Origin: Xanthobacter sp. NM-25
GTDB lineage: Bacteria; Pseudomonadota; Alphaproteobacteria; Rhizobiales; Xanthobacteraceae
NCBI RefSeq assembly: GCF_022138605.1
Contig: NZ_JACBFS010000007.1
Span: 130,001 to 194,000 of the forward strand
Length of the DNA: 64,000 bases
Direction: 5' to 3'
The translations under genes and the position numbers were made by a program. The notes beneath the pieces are model-generated. The model did no database searches. It saw only the letters and a list, made by a program, of their open reading frames with translations, and had not been told where the DNA came from. Shown here one piece after another: positions 43,508-53,215 of the stretch. Numbering within the stretch: position 1 is the first letter of the stretch; each line of letters opens with the position of its first letter.

Positions 43508-44635
43508 GTGACCAAGCTCGTTCTTCTCGCCGCCGGGGGCACCGGCGGCCATCTGTTCCCCGCCGAGGCGCTGGCCGCCGTGCTGACCGCCCGCGGCTGC
43601 ATGGTGGATCTCGCCACCGACGAGCGGGCGGCGCGCTATGCCACGAGCTTCCCCGCCCGGCAGCTGCATGTGCTGCCTGCCGATACGGTGCGCGGGCGCT
43701 CGCCCGTGGCCCTGGCGAAGGCGGGCCTCACCCTCGCCTCGGGTCTCATTTCGGGGCTGGCGCTGATGCGGCGGCTGAAGCCGGCGGTGGTGGTGGGGTT
43801 CGGCGGCTACCCCTCATTGCCGCCGCTGCTTGCCGCCTCGCTCATGGGCATTCCCACCCTCATCCACGAAGCCAATGGGGTCATGGGCCGTGCCAACCGG
43901 CTGCTGGCGCGCCGCGTCACCGCCATCGCCACCGGCTTCCCCGGCCTCACCAAGACCGATCCGGTGCTCGCCGCCAAGGCGGTGTGGACCAGCAATCCGC
44001 TGCGCCCCGCCGCCATCGCCGCCGCCGCCGAGCCCTATGATGAACCGGCGGCCGACGGCCCGCTGAAGGTGCTGGTGTTCGGCGGCAGCCAGGGCGCCCG
44101 CGTCATGTCAGACGTGGTGCCCGACGCGCTGGCCCACCTGCCTCGTGAGGTTCGCGCCCGGTTGCAGCTGACCCAGCAGACCCGCGCCGAGGACATGGCC
44201 CGGGTGCGCGACGTCTATGGCGATCTCCATCTGAAGACGGAGCTCGCCCCCTTCTTCGACGATCTGCCCGCCCGCATGGCGCACGCCCATCTGGTCATCT
44301 CCCGCTCCGGCGCCGGAACGGTGGCGGAGCTGGCGGCCATCGGCCGGCCGTCGATCCTGGTGCCGCTACCCCATGCGCTGGACCAGGACCAGGCCGCCAA
44401 CGCCCGCAGCCTCGCCGAAATCGGTGCGGCGCTGGTGCTGCGGCAGCTGGAATTCACCCCCGAGCGGCTCAGCGAGGAGCTCACGCGGCTCGCCGCCGAC
44501 CCGCAGACATTGACGCAGATGGCCGCGCGCGCCAGAAGCGCCGGCGTGCTGGACGCCGCCGAACGCCTCGGCGACCTCACCCAACATCTGGCCGACGGGG
44601 GCACGGCCGCAACTTTTCAAGGACCACGCTCATGA
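43508..44635 (+). CDS. murG: UDP-GlcNAc:lipid I transferase MurG
   Basis: 375 residues. Makes lipid II at the inner membrane. GAGGTGGH-type motif [12 protein letters not shown] at residues 8-19, [61 protein letters not shown] and the QDQAANA loop. GTG start; a weak ribosome site (AAGAGAG). It ends 4 bases into murC (ATGA overlap). Confidence 0.96.
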   Translation: MTKLVLLAAGGTGGHLFPAEALAAVLTARGCMVDLATDERAARYATSFPARQLHVLPADTVRGRSPVALAKAGLTLASGLISGLALMRRLKPAVVVGFGGYPSLPPLLAASLMGIPTLIHEANGVMGRANRLLARRVTAIATGFPGLTKTDPVLAAKAVWTSNPLRPAAIAAAAEPYDEPAADGPLKVLVFGGSQGARVMSDVVPDALAHLPREVRARLQLTQQTRAEDMARVRDVYGDLHLKTELAPFFDDLPARMAHAHLVISRSGAGTVAELAAIGRPSILVPLPHALDQDQAANARSLAEIGAALVLRQLEFTPERLSEELTRLAADPQTLTQMAARARSAGVLDAAERLGDLTQHLADGGTAATFQGPRS

Positions 44636-46044
44636 AGCTGCCGGCAGCGCTCGGCCCCATCCATTTCGTTGGCATCGGCGGCATCGGCATGAGCGGCATC
44701 GCCGAGGTGCTCCACAATCTCGGCTACACCGTGCAGGGCTCCGACGCGGCGGAGAACGCCAATGTGAAGCGCCTGCGCGAGCTGGGCATCACCGTCAGCA
44801 TCGGCCATGATGCGGCCCATGTGGAGACCGCCGCCGTGGTGGTGGTTTCCTCCGCCATCAAGCGCGATAATCCCGAGCTGGCGGCGGCGCGGGCCCGGCG
44901 CCTGCCGGTGGTGCGTCGCGCCGAGATGCTGGCCGAGCTGATGCGGCTGAAGAGCTGCGTCGCCGTTGCCGGCACCCACGGCAAGACCACCACCACCTCG
45001 CTGGTGGCCACCCTGCTGGACGCCGGCGACCTCGACCCCACGGTCATCAATGGTGGCATCATCAACGCCTATGGCACCAACGCCCGCTGGGGTGGTGGCG
45101 AATGGATGGTGGTGGAGGCCGACGAAAGCGACGGCACCTTCCTCAAGCTGCCCACCGAGGTGGCCATCGTCACCAATGTGGACCCCGAGCATCTCGACCA
45201 CTTCAAGACCTTCGAGAAGGTGCAGGAAGCGTTCGAGACCTTCGTGGAGAACCTGCCCTTCTACGGCTTCGCGGTGATGTGCATCGACCATCCGGTGGTG
45301 CAGGCGCTGGTGGGCCGCATCGAGGACCGCCGCGTCATCACCTATGGCGAGAACCCCCAGGCCGACGTGCGGCTGGTGGACGTGGACCTCAAGGGCGGCA
45401 TCACCAAGTTTGGCGTGGTGTTCCGCGACCGCTCCGGCGCGGTCACCCACGAGATCACCGGCCTGCGCCTGCCCATGCCCGGCAAGCACAATGCGCTGAA
45501 CGCCACCGCCGCCATCGCGGTGGCCCGTGAGCTGGGCGTGTCCGATGCCCAGATCGTCGAGGCGCTGGCCGGGTTCGGTGGCGTGAAGCGCCGCTTCACC
45601 CATACCGGCGATTGGAACGGCGTCACCATCTTCGATGACTACGGCCACCACCCGGTGGAGATCGCCGCAGTGCTGCGCGCGGCCCGCGGCGCCAGCGAGG
45701 GTCAGGTGATCGCCGTGGTGCAGCCGCACCGCTATTCGCGCCTGCAGAGCCTGTTCGACGAATTCTGCACCTGCTTCAACGACGCCGACCACGTCATCGT
45801 CGCCCCGGTCTATGCCGCTGGCGAGGCGCCCATTCCCGGGGTGGATCGTGACCATCTGGTGGAGGGGCTCGTCGCCCACGGCCACCGCTCGGTCATCGCC
45901 CTGCCGGGACCGGAGGCGCTGGCGGGACTGGTGGCCGGCCTCGCCAAGCCGGGAGATTATGTGGTGTGCCTGGGTGCCGGCTCCATCAGCGGCTGGGCCT
46001 ATGCCCTGCCCGGCGAGCTGGCGGCGCTGAAGCCCGCCGCCTGA
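44632..46044 (+). CDS. murC: UDP-N-acetylmuramate-L-alanine ligase MurC
   Basis: 470 residues. Adds L-Ala to UDP-MurNAc with ATP. N-terminal Rossmann-like [23 protein letters not shown] loop [15 protein letters not shown] (about 110-124), [39 protein letters not shown] and [14 protein letters not shown]. Translationally coupled to murG. murB, ddl and ftsQ, which usually follow, are missing here. Confidence 0.97.
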   Translation: MKLPAALGPIHFVGIGGIGMSGIAEVLHNLGYTVQGSDAAENANVKRLRELGITVSIGHDAAHVETAAVVVVSSAIKRDNPELAAARARRLPVVRRAEMLAELMRLKSCVAVAGTHGKTTTTSLVATLLDAGDLDPTVINGGIINAYGTNARWGGGEWMVVEADESDGTFLKLPTEVAIVTNVDPEHLDHFKTFEKVQEAFETFVENLPFYGFAVMCIDHPVVQALVGRIEDRRVITYGENPQADVRLVDVDLKGGITKFGVVFRDRSGAVTHEITGLRLPMPGKHNALNATAAIAVARELGVSDAQIVEALAGFGGVKRRFTHTGDWNGVTIFDDYGHHPVEIAAVLRAARGASEGQVIAVVQPHRYSRLQSLFDEFCTCFNDADHVIVAPVYAAGEAPIPGVDRDHLVEGLVAHGHRSVIALPGPEALAGLVAGLAKPGDYVVCLGAGSISGWAYALPGELAALKPAA

Positions 46045-46076
46045 CGCGGCCGAGCCGCGGCGGAAGGAGACGCGCC

Positions 46077-46517
46077 ATGCTGCCGCTGCTGCCCTGGCTG
46101 CGCCGCATGCGCCACGGCCTCACCCTCGGCGTGCGCGTGCTCGCCACCGACGCCGACGACCGGCTGCTGCTGGTGCGGCACGGCTACACGCCCGGCTGGC
46201 ACCTGCCCGGCGGCGGGGTGGATGCGGGTGAAAGCGCGGCCGCCGCCGCCCATCGCGAGCTGATGGAGGAAACCCACGCCGTGGTGGACGGGCCGCTGCT
46301 GCTGCACGGCGTGTTCTTCAATCCCCGGGTGGGCGGGCGCGATCATGTGGTGTGCTTTCGCGCCCGAGTGACGGCCGGCCCCCCGCCCGCCCCCAATCTC
46401 GAAATCCGCGAGATCGGCTATTTCCCCTTCGACGCCCTGCCGGACGGCACCACCCCCGGCACCCTGCGCCGCATTGGCGAGTGGCGTCGGCAGCTGCCCC
46501 TGCACGAGGCGTGGTAG
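46077..46517 (+). CDS. NUDIX hydrolase (small)
   Basis: 146 residues. Nudix box GGGVDAGESAAAAAHRELMEE continues into THAVV; the usual final Gly is His. It cleaves a nucleoside-diphosphate-X type substrate, identity unknown. ATG at 46077 has AAGGAG at 8 bases. It lies 32 bases after murC and so may be read from the same transcript. Confidence 0.9.
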   Translation: MLPLLPWLRRMRHGLTLGVRVLATDADDRLLLVRHGYTPGWHLPGGGVDAGESAAAAAHRELMEETHAVVDGPLLLHGVFFNPRVGGRDHVVCFRARVTAGPPPAPNLEIREIGYFPFDALPDGTTPGTLRRIGEWRRQLPLHEAW

Positions 46518-46630
46518 CGCCACGCCATCGCCGCTGCGCCGGCAAAGAGCGCCGGATGCCTTGCCAACCTCCCCGCCAGAACCTTAAGTGCGCCGACGAC
46601 CGCCCGGGGCGGTGACTCACGGAGGCTTTG

Positions 46631-47602
46631 ATGTCCCTCGACGCCGACCAGATCGTCGAACGCCGCAGATTGCGGCGCAAAGTCACCTTCTGGCGCACGC
46701 TGGGCGTGCTGGCGGTGGTGGGGGCGATCGCGGCGGGGGTCGGCTACGCGGTCTCCGACAAGGTTTCCACCGGCGGGCCCCACGTGGCGCGGGTGGTGAT
46801 CGGCGGCCTCATCCGCAACGATCGCGAGCGGGTGGAAATGCTCGACGAGATCGGCCGCTCGGGCGCGCGGGCGGTGATTCTCTCCATCGACAGCCCCGGC
46901 GGCACGGTGACCGGCTCCGAACAGCTTTATGACGCGCTGCGGCGCCTCGCCGCCAAGAAGCCGGTGGTGGCCATGGTGGAAGGCGTGGCCGCCTCGGGCG
47001 CGTATATCGCCGCCCTCGGCGCCGACCATATCGTCGCGCGGCGCAACGCCATCGTCGGCTCGGTGGGGGTGATCTACCAGTTTCCCAACGTCACCGAGCT
47101 CCTGAAGACGGTGGGCGTCACCATGGAGGACATCAAGTCCTCCCCGCTCAAGGCCTCGCCCAACCCTTATACCCCCACCACCCCGGAAGCCCGGGCCGCC
47201 ATCGACGCCCTGGTGGTGGACAGCTACGACTGGTTCAAGGGCCTGGTGGGCGAACGCCGCAGGCTCTCCGACGCCAAGCTCGCCGCCGTTTCCGACGGCC
47301 GGATCTTCACCGGCCACATGGCCCTGCCGCTGCAGCTGGTGGACGAAATCGGCGACGACCGCACCGCCCGTGCCTGGCTCTCCCGCGAGAAGGGGGTTCC
47401 CGAGAACATGCGCGTGCGCACCTGGCGGACCCGGGAGCTCGATACCGAGTTCGGCTGGCTGCTCGGCATGGCCCGTGGCGCACTGGACGCTGTGGGATTA
47501 CCACAACTTGGAATTGTGCTGTCAGCAGCGACCCAGGGGGCCCTTGAGCGTAGTCAACTTGACGGCTTGCTGGCCCTCTGGCACCCTCCGGCCGACAGAT
47601 AA
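46631..47602 (+). CDS. sppA: Signal peptide peptidase SppA (short form)
   Basis: 323 residues, the short 36-kDa type. One N-terminal anchor helix ([19 protein letters not shown]). Protease core with [13 protein letters not shown], catalytic Ser in [26 protein letters not shown] and catalytic Lys in [11 protein letters not shown]. It degrades cleaved signal peptides in the inner membrane. ATG 46631 has GGAGG at 5 bases. ihfB follows, as in many alphaproteobacteria. Confidence 0.95.
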   Translation: MSLDADQIVERRRLRRKVTFWRTLGVLAVVGAIAAGVGYAVSDKVSTGGPHVARVVIGGLIRNDRERVEMLDEIGRSGARAVILSIDSPGGTVTGSEQLYDALRRLAAKKPVVAMVEGVAASGAYIAALGADHIVARRNAIVGSVGVIYQFPNVTELLKTVGVTMEDIKSSPLKASPNPYTPTTPEARAAIDALVVDSYDWFKGLVGERRRLSDAKLAAVSDGRIFTGHMALPLQLVDEIGDDRTARAWLSREKGVPENMRVRTWRTRELDTEFGWLLGMARGALDAVGLPQLGIVLSAATQGALERSQLDGLLALWHPPADR

Positions 47603-47611
47603 CCGGGGACC

Positions 47612-47640
47612 CAACCCCCTCTCAGGGGTTGCGAATTTTC
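47612..47640 (+). terminator. Possible terminator/attenuator between sppA and ihfB
   Basis: CAACCCC (47612-47618) pairs with GGGGTTG (47625-47631) around CTCTCA, followed by CGAATTTTC. A 7-bp stem with a short, slightly displaced T-run; partial termination is more likely than full. Confidence 0.45.
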
Positions 47641-47727
47641 ACAAGATCGAGGCTGGAGGCGACAACCGCCGCCGTCAGCCTGTCCACCGCTCCCGGCGGT
47701 TCGGTCGTGAGGGGAACCAGAGCCATC

Positions 47728-48012
47728 ATGATCAAGTCGGAACTCGTCCAGAAAATTGCCGAAGCCAACCCGCACCTGTATCAGCGGGATGTTGAGAACA
47801 TCGTCAACGCCATCCTGGAGCAGATCGTCTCGGCCCTCGAGCGGGGTGACCGCGTCGAGCTGCGCGGTTTCGGCGCCTTCTCCGTCAAGAAGCGCGACGC
47901 CCGCGTCGGCCGCAACCCGCGCACCGGCAAGCAGGTGGAAGTGAGCGAAAAGACGGTGCCTTATTTCAAGACTGGCAAGGAGATGCGCGAGCGTCTCAAC
48001 ACCGGAAAGTAA
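47728..48012 (+). CDS. ihfB: Integration host factor subunit beta
   Basis: 94 residues, exact family size. Begins [17 protein letters not shown], with beta-arm sequence [21 protein letters not shown] and [23 protein letters not shown] (DNA-bending Pro included). It forms a heterodimer with IhfA and is also the architectural factor most used at sigma54 promoters. The start is fixed by the conserved N-terminus; in-frame sequence upstream of it is untranslated. Confidence 0.97.
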   Translation: MIKSELVQKIAEANPHLYQRDVENIVNAILEQIVSALERGDRVELRGFGAFSVKKRDARVGRNPRTGKQVEVSEKTVPYFKTGKEMRERLNTGK

Positions 48013-48018
48013 ACAGCC

Positions 48019-48339
48019 GTGCGGCGGTTCGTGTCCCTTCTCATCGGCCTGCCCGTGTCGATCCTGGTCATCGCCCTGGCGGTGGCCAATCGCCGCGAAG
48101 TGCTGGTTTCGCTCGATCCCTTCTCGCCCAGCGCGCCCGTGCTCTCCATGACGGTGCCGCTCTATGCGGTGATCTTCGGCGCCCTGATTCTCGGCGTGGT
48201 GCTGGGTGGGTTGGTGACCTGGCTGCGGCAGGGCCGCTTCCGGCGTGAAGCCCGCCAGGCGCGGCGCGACCTCAAGAAGACCGGCGCCAGCCCGGCCGCC
48301 CCCGCACCGGGCCTCACCCTGCCGGCGCCGCGCACCTGA
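48019..48339 (+). CDS. LapA-domain (DUF1049) inner-membrane protein
   Basis: 106 residues. Two helices (FVSLLIGLPVSILVIALAVANR and YAVIFGALILGVVLGGLVTWL) and a basic helical tail (RQGRFRREARQARRDLKK), then Pro/Ala. This is the LapA/DUF1049 layout; E. coli LapA helps control LpxC and lipopolysaccharide output. GTG start 6 bases after ihfB, so co-transcribed. The lapB partner is not adjacent. Confidence 0.85.
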   Translation: MRRFVSLLIGLPVSILVIALAVANRREVLVSLDPFSPSAPVLSMTVPLYAVIFGALILGVVLGGLVTWLRQGRFRREARQARRDLKKTGASPAAPAPGLTLPAPRT

Positions 48340-48381
48340 GCGCGCCGGCCGAAAGGCCGAAGCCTCTATCCCCACGAGGGA

Positions 48382-49248
48382 TCAGGCCGCAAGGTCTGTC
48401 GGGCGCTCGCCGCGTTTCTTCTCCGCCCGCTCAATCAGGTATTTCGCCACCAGGGTGAACAGCGCCACCCCCACCAGCACCGTGGCCGCGGCAAAGGCCG
48501 CCACCACTTGACTGTCCTGGTACAGCAGCTCGATCTGCAGCGGCAGGGTCGATGTCTGCCCGCGGATGTTGCCCGACACCACCGAGACCGCGCCGAATTC
48601 CCCCATGACCCGGGCATTGCACAGCGCCGCGCCATAGAGCAGTGCCAGCCGCACATTGGGCAGGGTGACCAGCCGCAGGATCTGGAAGCCGGAGGCACCC
48701 AGGCTCGCCGCCGCCTCCTCCTCGTCTCGCCCCTGGGCCATCATCAGCGGCACCAGCTCGCGCACCACGAACGGCGCCGTCACGAACAGGCTGGCAAGGA
48801 TGATGGCCGGCACGGCGAACATGATCTTGATGTCATGGGCGGCGAGGAACGGCCCCAGCAGGCCCTGGGCGCCGTAGACGAACAGATAGGCGACGCCGGC
48901 GATGATGGGCGAGATGGAGAAGGGCAGCTCCACCAGCGCCAGCAGCAGGCTGCGCCCGGGAAAGGTGAACTTGGTGACCGCCCATGCGGCGGCAATGCCG
49001 AACCCCACATTGACGGGCACGCAGACCAGCGCCGCGAAGACGGTGAGCCCCATGGCGTGCAGCGTATCGGGACGCACCAGGGCTTCGCCATAAGGGGTAA
49101 GCCCGCGCCGGAACGCTTCCACGAAGATGACGCCCAGCGGCGCGATCAACACCAGAGCCGTCACCAGCAGCACGGCGCCGGTGAGGGTGAAAGCCACCGC
49201 CGGCTGATCGCCGACGCGCACCCGATAGCGATTGATGCGCCGCGCCAT
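48382..49248 (-). CDS. cysW: Sulfate/thiosulfate ABC permease CysW
   Basis: 288 residues. Six-helix BPD permease with the EAA loop EEEAAASLGASGFQILRLVTLPNV, FTFPGRSLLLALVELPFSISPIIAGVAYLFVYG, and the CysW-type MGEFGAVSVVSGNIRGQTSTLPLQIELLYQD. Its ATG is 1 base past the cysT stop. The 42-base gap to the convergent lapA holds only a GGCC-GAAA-GGCC mini-hairpin. Confidence 0.94.
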   Translation of the reverse strand: MARRINRYRVRVGDQPAVAFTLTGAVLLVTALVLIAPLGVIFVEAFRRGLTPYGEALVRPDTLHAMGLTVFAALVCVPVNVGFGIAAAWAVTKFTFPGRSLLLALVELPFSISPIIAGVAYLFVYGAQGLLGPFLAAHDIKIMFAVPAIILASLFVTAPFVVRELVPLMMAQGRDEEEAAASLGASGFQILRLVTLPNVRLALLYGAALCNARVMGEFGAVSVVSGNIRGQTSTLPLQIELLYQDSQVVAAFAAATVLVGVALFTLVAKYLIERAEKKRGERPTDLAA

Positions 49249-49249
49249 C

Positions 49250-50098
49250 TCAGGCCTCCCCGATGCTGTGGCGCTGGTGCCAGGCCTGGATCAGATTGAC
49301 CAAGAGCAACATCAGGAAGGCCAACCCCAGAAGGGTCGCCGCGATGGCCGCCGCTGCCGGATAGTCATATTCCTCGAGCCGGATATAGGTGAGCAGCGCG
49401 ACGATCTCGGTGCGAAACGGCTGGTTGCCGGCGATGAACACCACCGCCCCGAACTCCCCGAGCGAGCGGGCAAAGGCCAGTGACGCGCCGGCGAGAAACG
49501 CCGGAAACAGCGCCGGCAGGATCACCGTGCGCAGGATCCGCCCATCGGAGGCGCCAAGGGTGGCAGCGGCCTCCTCCAGCTCCGGCTCCAGATCCTCCAG
49601 CACCGGCTGCACCGTGCGCACCACGAACGGGATGGACGTGAATGCCATGGCGCAGGCGATGCCCGCGGGCGCATAGGCCACCTGGATGCCCCAGAGCGAG
49701 AGCGGCGCGCCATACCAGCCATTGCGGGCGAACAGCGTGGTGAGGGCGAGACCCGCCACCGCCGTGGGCAAGGCGAAGGGCACATCCACCAGCGCATCCA
49801 GCAGCCGCTTGCCGGGAAACTCATAGCGCACCAGCACCCAGGCGAGCGCCAAGCCATAGACACAATTGAACAGCGTGGCCGCCGCCGCCGTCGCGATGGT
49901 GACTTCGAACGAGGCGAGGGTCCGCGGCGAGGTCATGATCGCCACATAGCGCGCAAACCCCACGTCCGCCGCCTTCAGCAGCAGCGCCGCGATGGGCAGC
50001 AGCACGATGAGCGCCAGATAGGTGAGGGTCAGCCCCAGGGAGAGGCGCAGGCCGGGAATGACCGTGCGCCGCGGGCGGGAAGCAAGGCGGTGGAACAT
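49250..50098 (-). CDS. cysT: Sulfate/thiosulfate ABC permease CysT
   Basis: 282 residues. Six helices; EAA loop ELEEAAATLGASDGRILRTVILPA; FPGKRLLDALVDVPFALPTAVAGLALTTLF; SLGEFGAVVFIAGNQPFRTEIVALLTY, the CysT signature. ATG at 50098 precedes the basic MFHRLASRPRRTVIPG N-terminus; upstream in-frame sequence looks non-coding. The usual periplasmic binding protein (cysP/sbp) and ATPase (cysA) are not in this operon. Confidence 0.93.
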   Translation of the reverse strand: MFHRLASRPRRTVIPGLRLSLGLTLTYLALIVLLPIAALLLKAADVGFARYVAIMTSPRTLASFEVTIATAAAATLFNCVYGLALAWVLVRYEFPGKRLLDALVDVPFALPTAVAGLALTTLFARNGWYGAPLSLWGIQVAYAPAGIACAMAFTSIPFVVRTVQPVLEDLEPELEEAAATLGASDGRILRTVILPALFPAFLAGASLAFARSLGEFGAVVFIAGNQPFRTEIVALLTYIRLEEYDYPAAAAIAATLLGLAFLMLLLVNLIQAWHQRHSIGEA

Positions 50099-50317
50099 GT
50101 GCGCTCGAACATCTCCGGCCGGGGCCCCTCGCGAAGGCCCCCTCGGGGAAACGCTCCTCGTGAAAGCCCGCAGGCGTGACAGGAGCAGGAAGCAAGAGGA
50201 GCAGCCAGCCAAAGCGGCCACCGACGCACCGGAGGACCAAGGAGATCCGCGCCACCCCATGGGGTTATGGCGCGGCACACGCTATTTGTCATTCTTTTTC
50301 TGTGAAGAAAATATTCA

Positions 50318-50332
50318 ACAATTTTTAATTGT
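50318..50332. promoter_or_regulatory. AT-rich palindrome in the cysT promoter region
   Basis: ACAATT-TTT-AATTGT, a perfect 6-bp inverted repeat in an AT-rich island (about 50281-50349) that stands out from the surrounding GC-rich DNA. It lies 220 bases upstream of cysT and just beyond the neighbouring gene's terminator. The T-N11-A shape suits a LysR-type regulator such as CysB, but no specific consensus can be claimed. The rest of the leader (50099-50280) holds nothing I can name. Confidence 0.45.
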
Positions 50333-50341
50333 ATAAAATGC

Positions 50342-50375
50342 ACAAAACAAAGGGCCGCTCTGGCTGGAGCGACCC
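50342..50375 (-). terminator. Rho-independent terminator of the small secreted-protein gene
   Basis: GGGTCGCTC (minus strand, 50375-50367) pairs with GAGCGGCCC (50360-50352) with one G-U, loop CAGCCA, then TTTGTTTTGT. It follows the 50404 gene stop by 29 bases. Confidence 0.85.
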
Positions 50376-50403
50376 TGCGACACGCGGAGCGGTACGCCTG
50401 AAC

Positions 50404-50709
50404 TCAGTATCCCGGCAGATCGAACGGACCGGGCAGCGGCCAGCGGATGCCGGTGATGGGGCCCGGGCCGACGGCCGAGCCGCTGTAGTTCGGGAAATTG
50501 TAGTTCAGCGGCAGCGCGTAATCGAGATAGGGCTGCGAACCCGGCTTCACCATGGTGCCCGGATCGAGATACGAGCGCTGGGTGATGGTCAGCTTGGTGC
50601 GCTTCTGGGTCTGCTGCGTCTGCGCCTCGGCGCTGCTGGCGACCGCGACCGAACCCGCGAGCGCGACCATCAGCGCGGCGGCAAGGGTGTGAAGCGGCGC
50701 GATACGCAT
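50404..50709 (-). CDS. Small secreted protein of unknown function
   Basis: 101 residues. Clear signal peptide (LHTLAAALMVALAGSVAVA, cut near AEAQ). The mature ~70 residues read TKLTITQRSYLDPGTMVKPG then Pro/Tyr/Asn-rich sequence (DYALPLNYNFPNYSG) without cysteines. I associate this LDPGT...PG...Y layout with small periplasmic proteins of Bradyrhizobium/Xanthobacter relatives; no function is known to me. GGAGGG sits 5 bases before the ATG and a strong terminator follows, so it looks well expressed and monocistronic. Confidence 0.82.
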   Translation of the reverse strand: MRIAPLHTLAAALMVALAGSVAVASSAEAQTQQTQKRTKLTITQRSYLDPGTMVKPGSQPYLDYALPLNYNFPNYSGSAVGPGPITGIRWPLPGPFDLPGY

Positions 50710-51083
50710 GGAACCCTCCTCAAACGGCTCATCTGCCGTCTCGCCATGAATTACGGCACTTGTCCGGCTGGCGCAAGGAAACGTCGGTGCGCGGCCAGGG
50801 TTCCCCGTGGGAGAAATCGCCCTCGTGGCGTCACGGCAACACCGCCATCGCGCCACAAAGCGCAGTAGCGGTGCCGGAAAACGCCGCGACCGCCGGCCTT
50901 TGCGCAGCCCCGCCCAGCCCCGCGCTGACGGCACCCGCGCATCGCCCGGCGCAGCGCCCGGCGCATCGCCCCCTTGCAGCGCGCTCCAGCGCTCCTAATT
51001 GATTCGGTAGATTTGCAACGCGCGCACGTTCGTCTTACAAGGCGCGTTCACCGGCCCCAAGGCCGGCAATCCCGAGGAAGATC
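50710..51083. other. Gene-free gap between small secreted protein and asd
   Basis: 374 bases. Contains three near-identical 12-bp units GCGCAtCGCCCG (50937-50972) and, closer to asd, an AT-leaning patch (TAATTGATTCGGTAGATTTG) that may hold the asd promoter. No gene or RNA is supported. Confidence 0.5.
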
Positions 51084-52118
51084 ATGGGTTACAAGGTCGC
51101 CGTCGTCGGCGCCACGGGCAACGTGGGCCGAGAGATTCTCTCGATCCTCGAAGAGCGGGGCTTCCCCGCGGACGAGGTGGTTGCACTCGCATCGCGCCGC
51201 TCGCAGGGCACCGAGGTTTCTTACGGCGACAAAACCCTGAAGGTGAAGGCCCTCGATACCTACGACTTCTCCGACACCGACATCTGCCTGATGTCGGCCG
51301 GCGGCTCCGTGGCGAAGGAATGGGCGCCCAAGATCGGTGCCCAGGGATGCGTCGTCATCGACAATTCCTCCCAGTGGCGCACCGACCCCGACGTGCCGCT
51401 GATCGTGCCCGAGGTGAATGCCGACGCCATCGTCGACTTCAAGAAGAAGAACATCATCGCCAATCCCAACTGCTCCACGGCGCAGCTGGTGGTGGCGCTG
51501 AAGCCGCTGCATGACGCGGCAACCATCAAGCGGGTGGTGGTGTCCACCTATCAATCCGTCTCCGGCGCCGGCAAGGACGCCATGGACGAATTGTTCAGCC
51601 AGACCCGGGCCATCTTCGTCTCCGATCCGGTGGAGCCGAAGAAGTTCCCCAAGCGCATCGCCTTCAACCTCATTCCGCAGATCGACGTCTTCATGGACGA
51701 CGGGTCCACCAAGGAAGAGTGGAAGATGGTGGTCGAGACCAAGAAGATCCTCGACCCCAAGATCAAGCTCACGGCCACCTGTGTCCGCGTGCCGGTCTTC
51801 ATCTCCCATTCGGAATCGGTGAACGTGGAGTTCGAGAAGGAGCTGTCCGCCGAGGACGCGCGCAAGATCCTGCGCGAGGCCCCGGGCATCCTGGTGGTCG
51901 ATACCCGTGAGCCCGGTGGCTATGCCACCCCCCACGAGGCGGCCGGCGAGGACGCCACCTATATCTCGCGCCTGCGCGACGATCCGACGGTGGAGAACGC
52001 CATCAACTTCTGGTGCGTCTCCGACAACCTGCGCAAGGGTGCGGCCCTGAACGCGGTTCAGATCGCCGAGGTGCTGGTGAACCGCAAGCTCATCTCGCCC
52101 CGCCGCGCGGCGGCGTGA
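51084..52118 (+). CDS. asd: Aspartate-semialdehyde dehydrogenase
   Basis: 344 residues. Reduces aspartyl phosphate with NADPH, feeding Lys/DAP, Met, Thr and Ile. NADP loop [16 protein letters not shown] (residues 7-22), [13 protein letters not shown], catalytic Cys in [13 protein letters not shown] (about 132), and [27 protein letters not shown] before the ATG. A strong terminator follows, so monocistronic. Confidence 0.97.
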   Translation: MGYKVAVVGATGNVGREILSILEERGFPADEVVALASRRSQGTEVSYGDKTLKVKALDTYDFSDTDICLMSAGGSVAKEWAPKIGAQGCVVIDNSSQWRTDPDVPLIVPEVNADAIVDFKKKNIIANPNCSTAQLVVALKPLHDAATIKRVVVSTYQSVSGAGKDAMDELFSQTRAIFVSDPVEPKKFPKRIAFNLIPQIDVFMDDGSTKEEWKMVVETKKILDPKIKLTATCVRVPVFISHSESVNVEFEKELSAEDARKILREAPGILVVDTREPGGYATPHEAAGEDATYISRLRDDPTVENAINFWCVSDNLRKGAALNAVQIAEVLVNRKLISPRRAAA

Positions 52119-52129
52119 CCGCATCGCGA

Positions 52130-52154
52130 ACGGCCCTCCCCGGAGGGCCGTTTT
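52130..52154 (+). terminator. Rho-independent terminator of asd
   Basis: ACGGCCCTCC (52130-52139) pairs with GGAGGGCCGT (52142-52151), the T-run following; in practice the loop opens to CCCCGG. Lies 12 bases past the stop. Confidence 0.85.
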
Positions 52155-52233
52155 CGCTTGCGGCCCGATGCCCTATGCTCGGGCCGCCTCTGGTCGGCAG
52201 CAGGCCGACGGCTCGATGGATCAGGTGAAGACC

Positions 52234-52446
52234 ATGTCTCAATCCCAGCGCTCCGGCCAGGATGTGGATCCCAAGCTCCTGGAGATCCTCGTGTGCCCCC
52301 TCACCAAGGGGCCGCTGGAATATGATCGCGCGCGCCAGGAACTCATCTCCCGCGCCGCCCGCCTCGCCTATCCCATCCGCGACGGCATCCCGATCATGCT
52401 CGCCGACGACGCCCGCCCGCTGGACGAGGCCGAGCTCAAGAAATAA
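52234..52446 (+). CDS. Trm112-like (UPF0434) small protein
   Basis: 70 residues. [21 protein letters not shown] then [12 protein letters not shown] is the YcaR/Trm112-like signature; family members are small zinc-ribbon-like activators or chaperones. Only one cysteine is present, as in many alphaproteobacterial members, so zinc binding is doubtful. ATG 52234 follows AGGTGA; ATG 52216 is possible. Confidence 0.88.
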   Translation: MSQSQRSGQDVDPKLLEILVCPLTKGPLEYDRARQELISRAARLAYPIRDGIPIMLADDARPLDEAELKK

Positions 52447-52468
52447 GCCGCTGCCGGCAAGCCGGACG

Positions 52469-53215
52469 TTAGGATCGGTCAGCAGCCCAGCGCGCCTGCA
52501 TATAGGCGAGGGCAAAGGGCGCCATCTGCGGCGTAAAATCCCCCGGGCCGCGCACCAGCATCATGTCGGTGAGTTCCGGCAGCGCCTCGCGGGCCAAGAA
52601 GTCGCGCACCTGTGCCGCCGCGGCGGCGGCCGGGCGGCGCAGCACCAGACGTCGCATGAGGGCGAGGCGCGGGCCGTCGAACACGGCGACAAAGCCAAGG
52701 TCCTGCGCCACATCTGCGGCGCCCAGCCCGGTTTCCTCCCGCAGTTCCTGCCAGGCCGACGCCTCCAGATCCACCTGCCCTGCGGGCGTGACATTGGAGA
52801 GGTCCGGCGTGCCGCCCGGGAAATAGACGCAGCCGGCGGATGCGGTGTGGGGACCCATCACCCCCATCAGGAAGGCGCCGTCCGCCCCCTCGATGGCGGC
52901 GAGGGAAAAAGCGTTGAGCGCCTGCATGTCCTGCGGCCAGCCACGATCGCGCCACCACAGGAAGGTGGCGAAATCGGTCTGGCGGAATCGGCCCCGCAGG
53001 TGACCGTCATCCATCTCATAATCGCGCAATAGCAGAACGGCCCCGTTCCACAGGTGCGGATTGACGGCGCGCCGTTGGGCGAAATGGGCGTCGATCTCGC
53101 TGCGGAATGCCTCCGCCTCGGGCCAGCCGCCGGGCTCCAGAACGAGGTCGAGACCTCGGACCGGCACCACGCGCCGGCCGTCGGTCTCATTTCCCCATAG
53201 CGGATCGGCGCTCAC
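52469..53215 (-). CDS. NUDIX-domain hydrolase (long form)
   Basis: 248 residues. The Nudix box region is degenerate: FPGGTPD, then after a short insert EASAWQELREETGL, where the first Arg of REUXEE is Gln. FRQTDFATFLWWRDRGW and the long N-terminal part suggest the large NUDT/CoA-pyrophosphatase-like relatives. The glutamates for metal remain, so activity is plausible. Its ATG overlaps the alkene-reductase stop by 4 bases. Confidence 0.85.
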   Translation of the reverse strand: MSADPLWGNETDGRRVVPVRGLDLVLEPGGWPEAEAFRSEIDAHFAQRRAVNPHLWNGAVLLLRDYEMDDGHLRGRFRQTDFATFLWWRDRGWPQDMQALNAFSLAAIEGADGAFLMGVMGPHTASAGCVYFPGGTPDLSNVTPAGQVDLEASAWQELREETGLGAADVAQDLGFVAVFDGPRLALMRRLVLRRPAAAAAAQVRDFLAREALPELTDMMLVRGPGDFTPQMAPFALAYMQARWAADRS

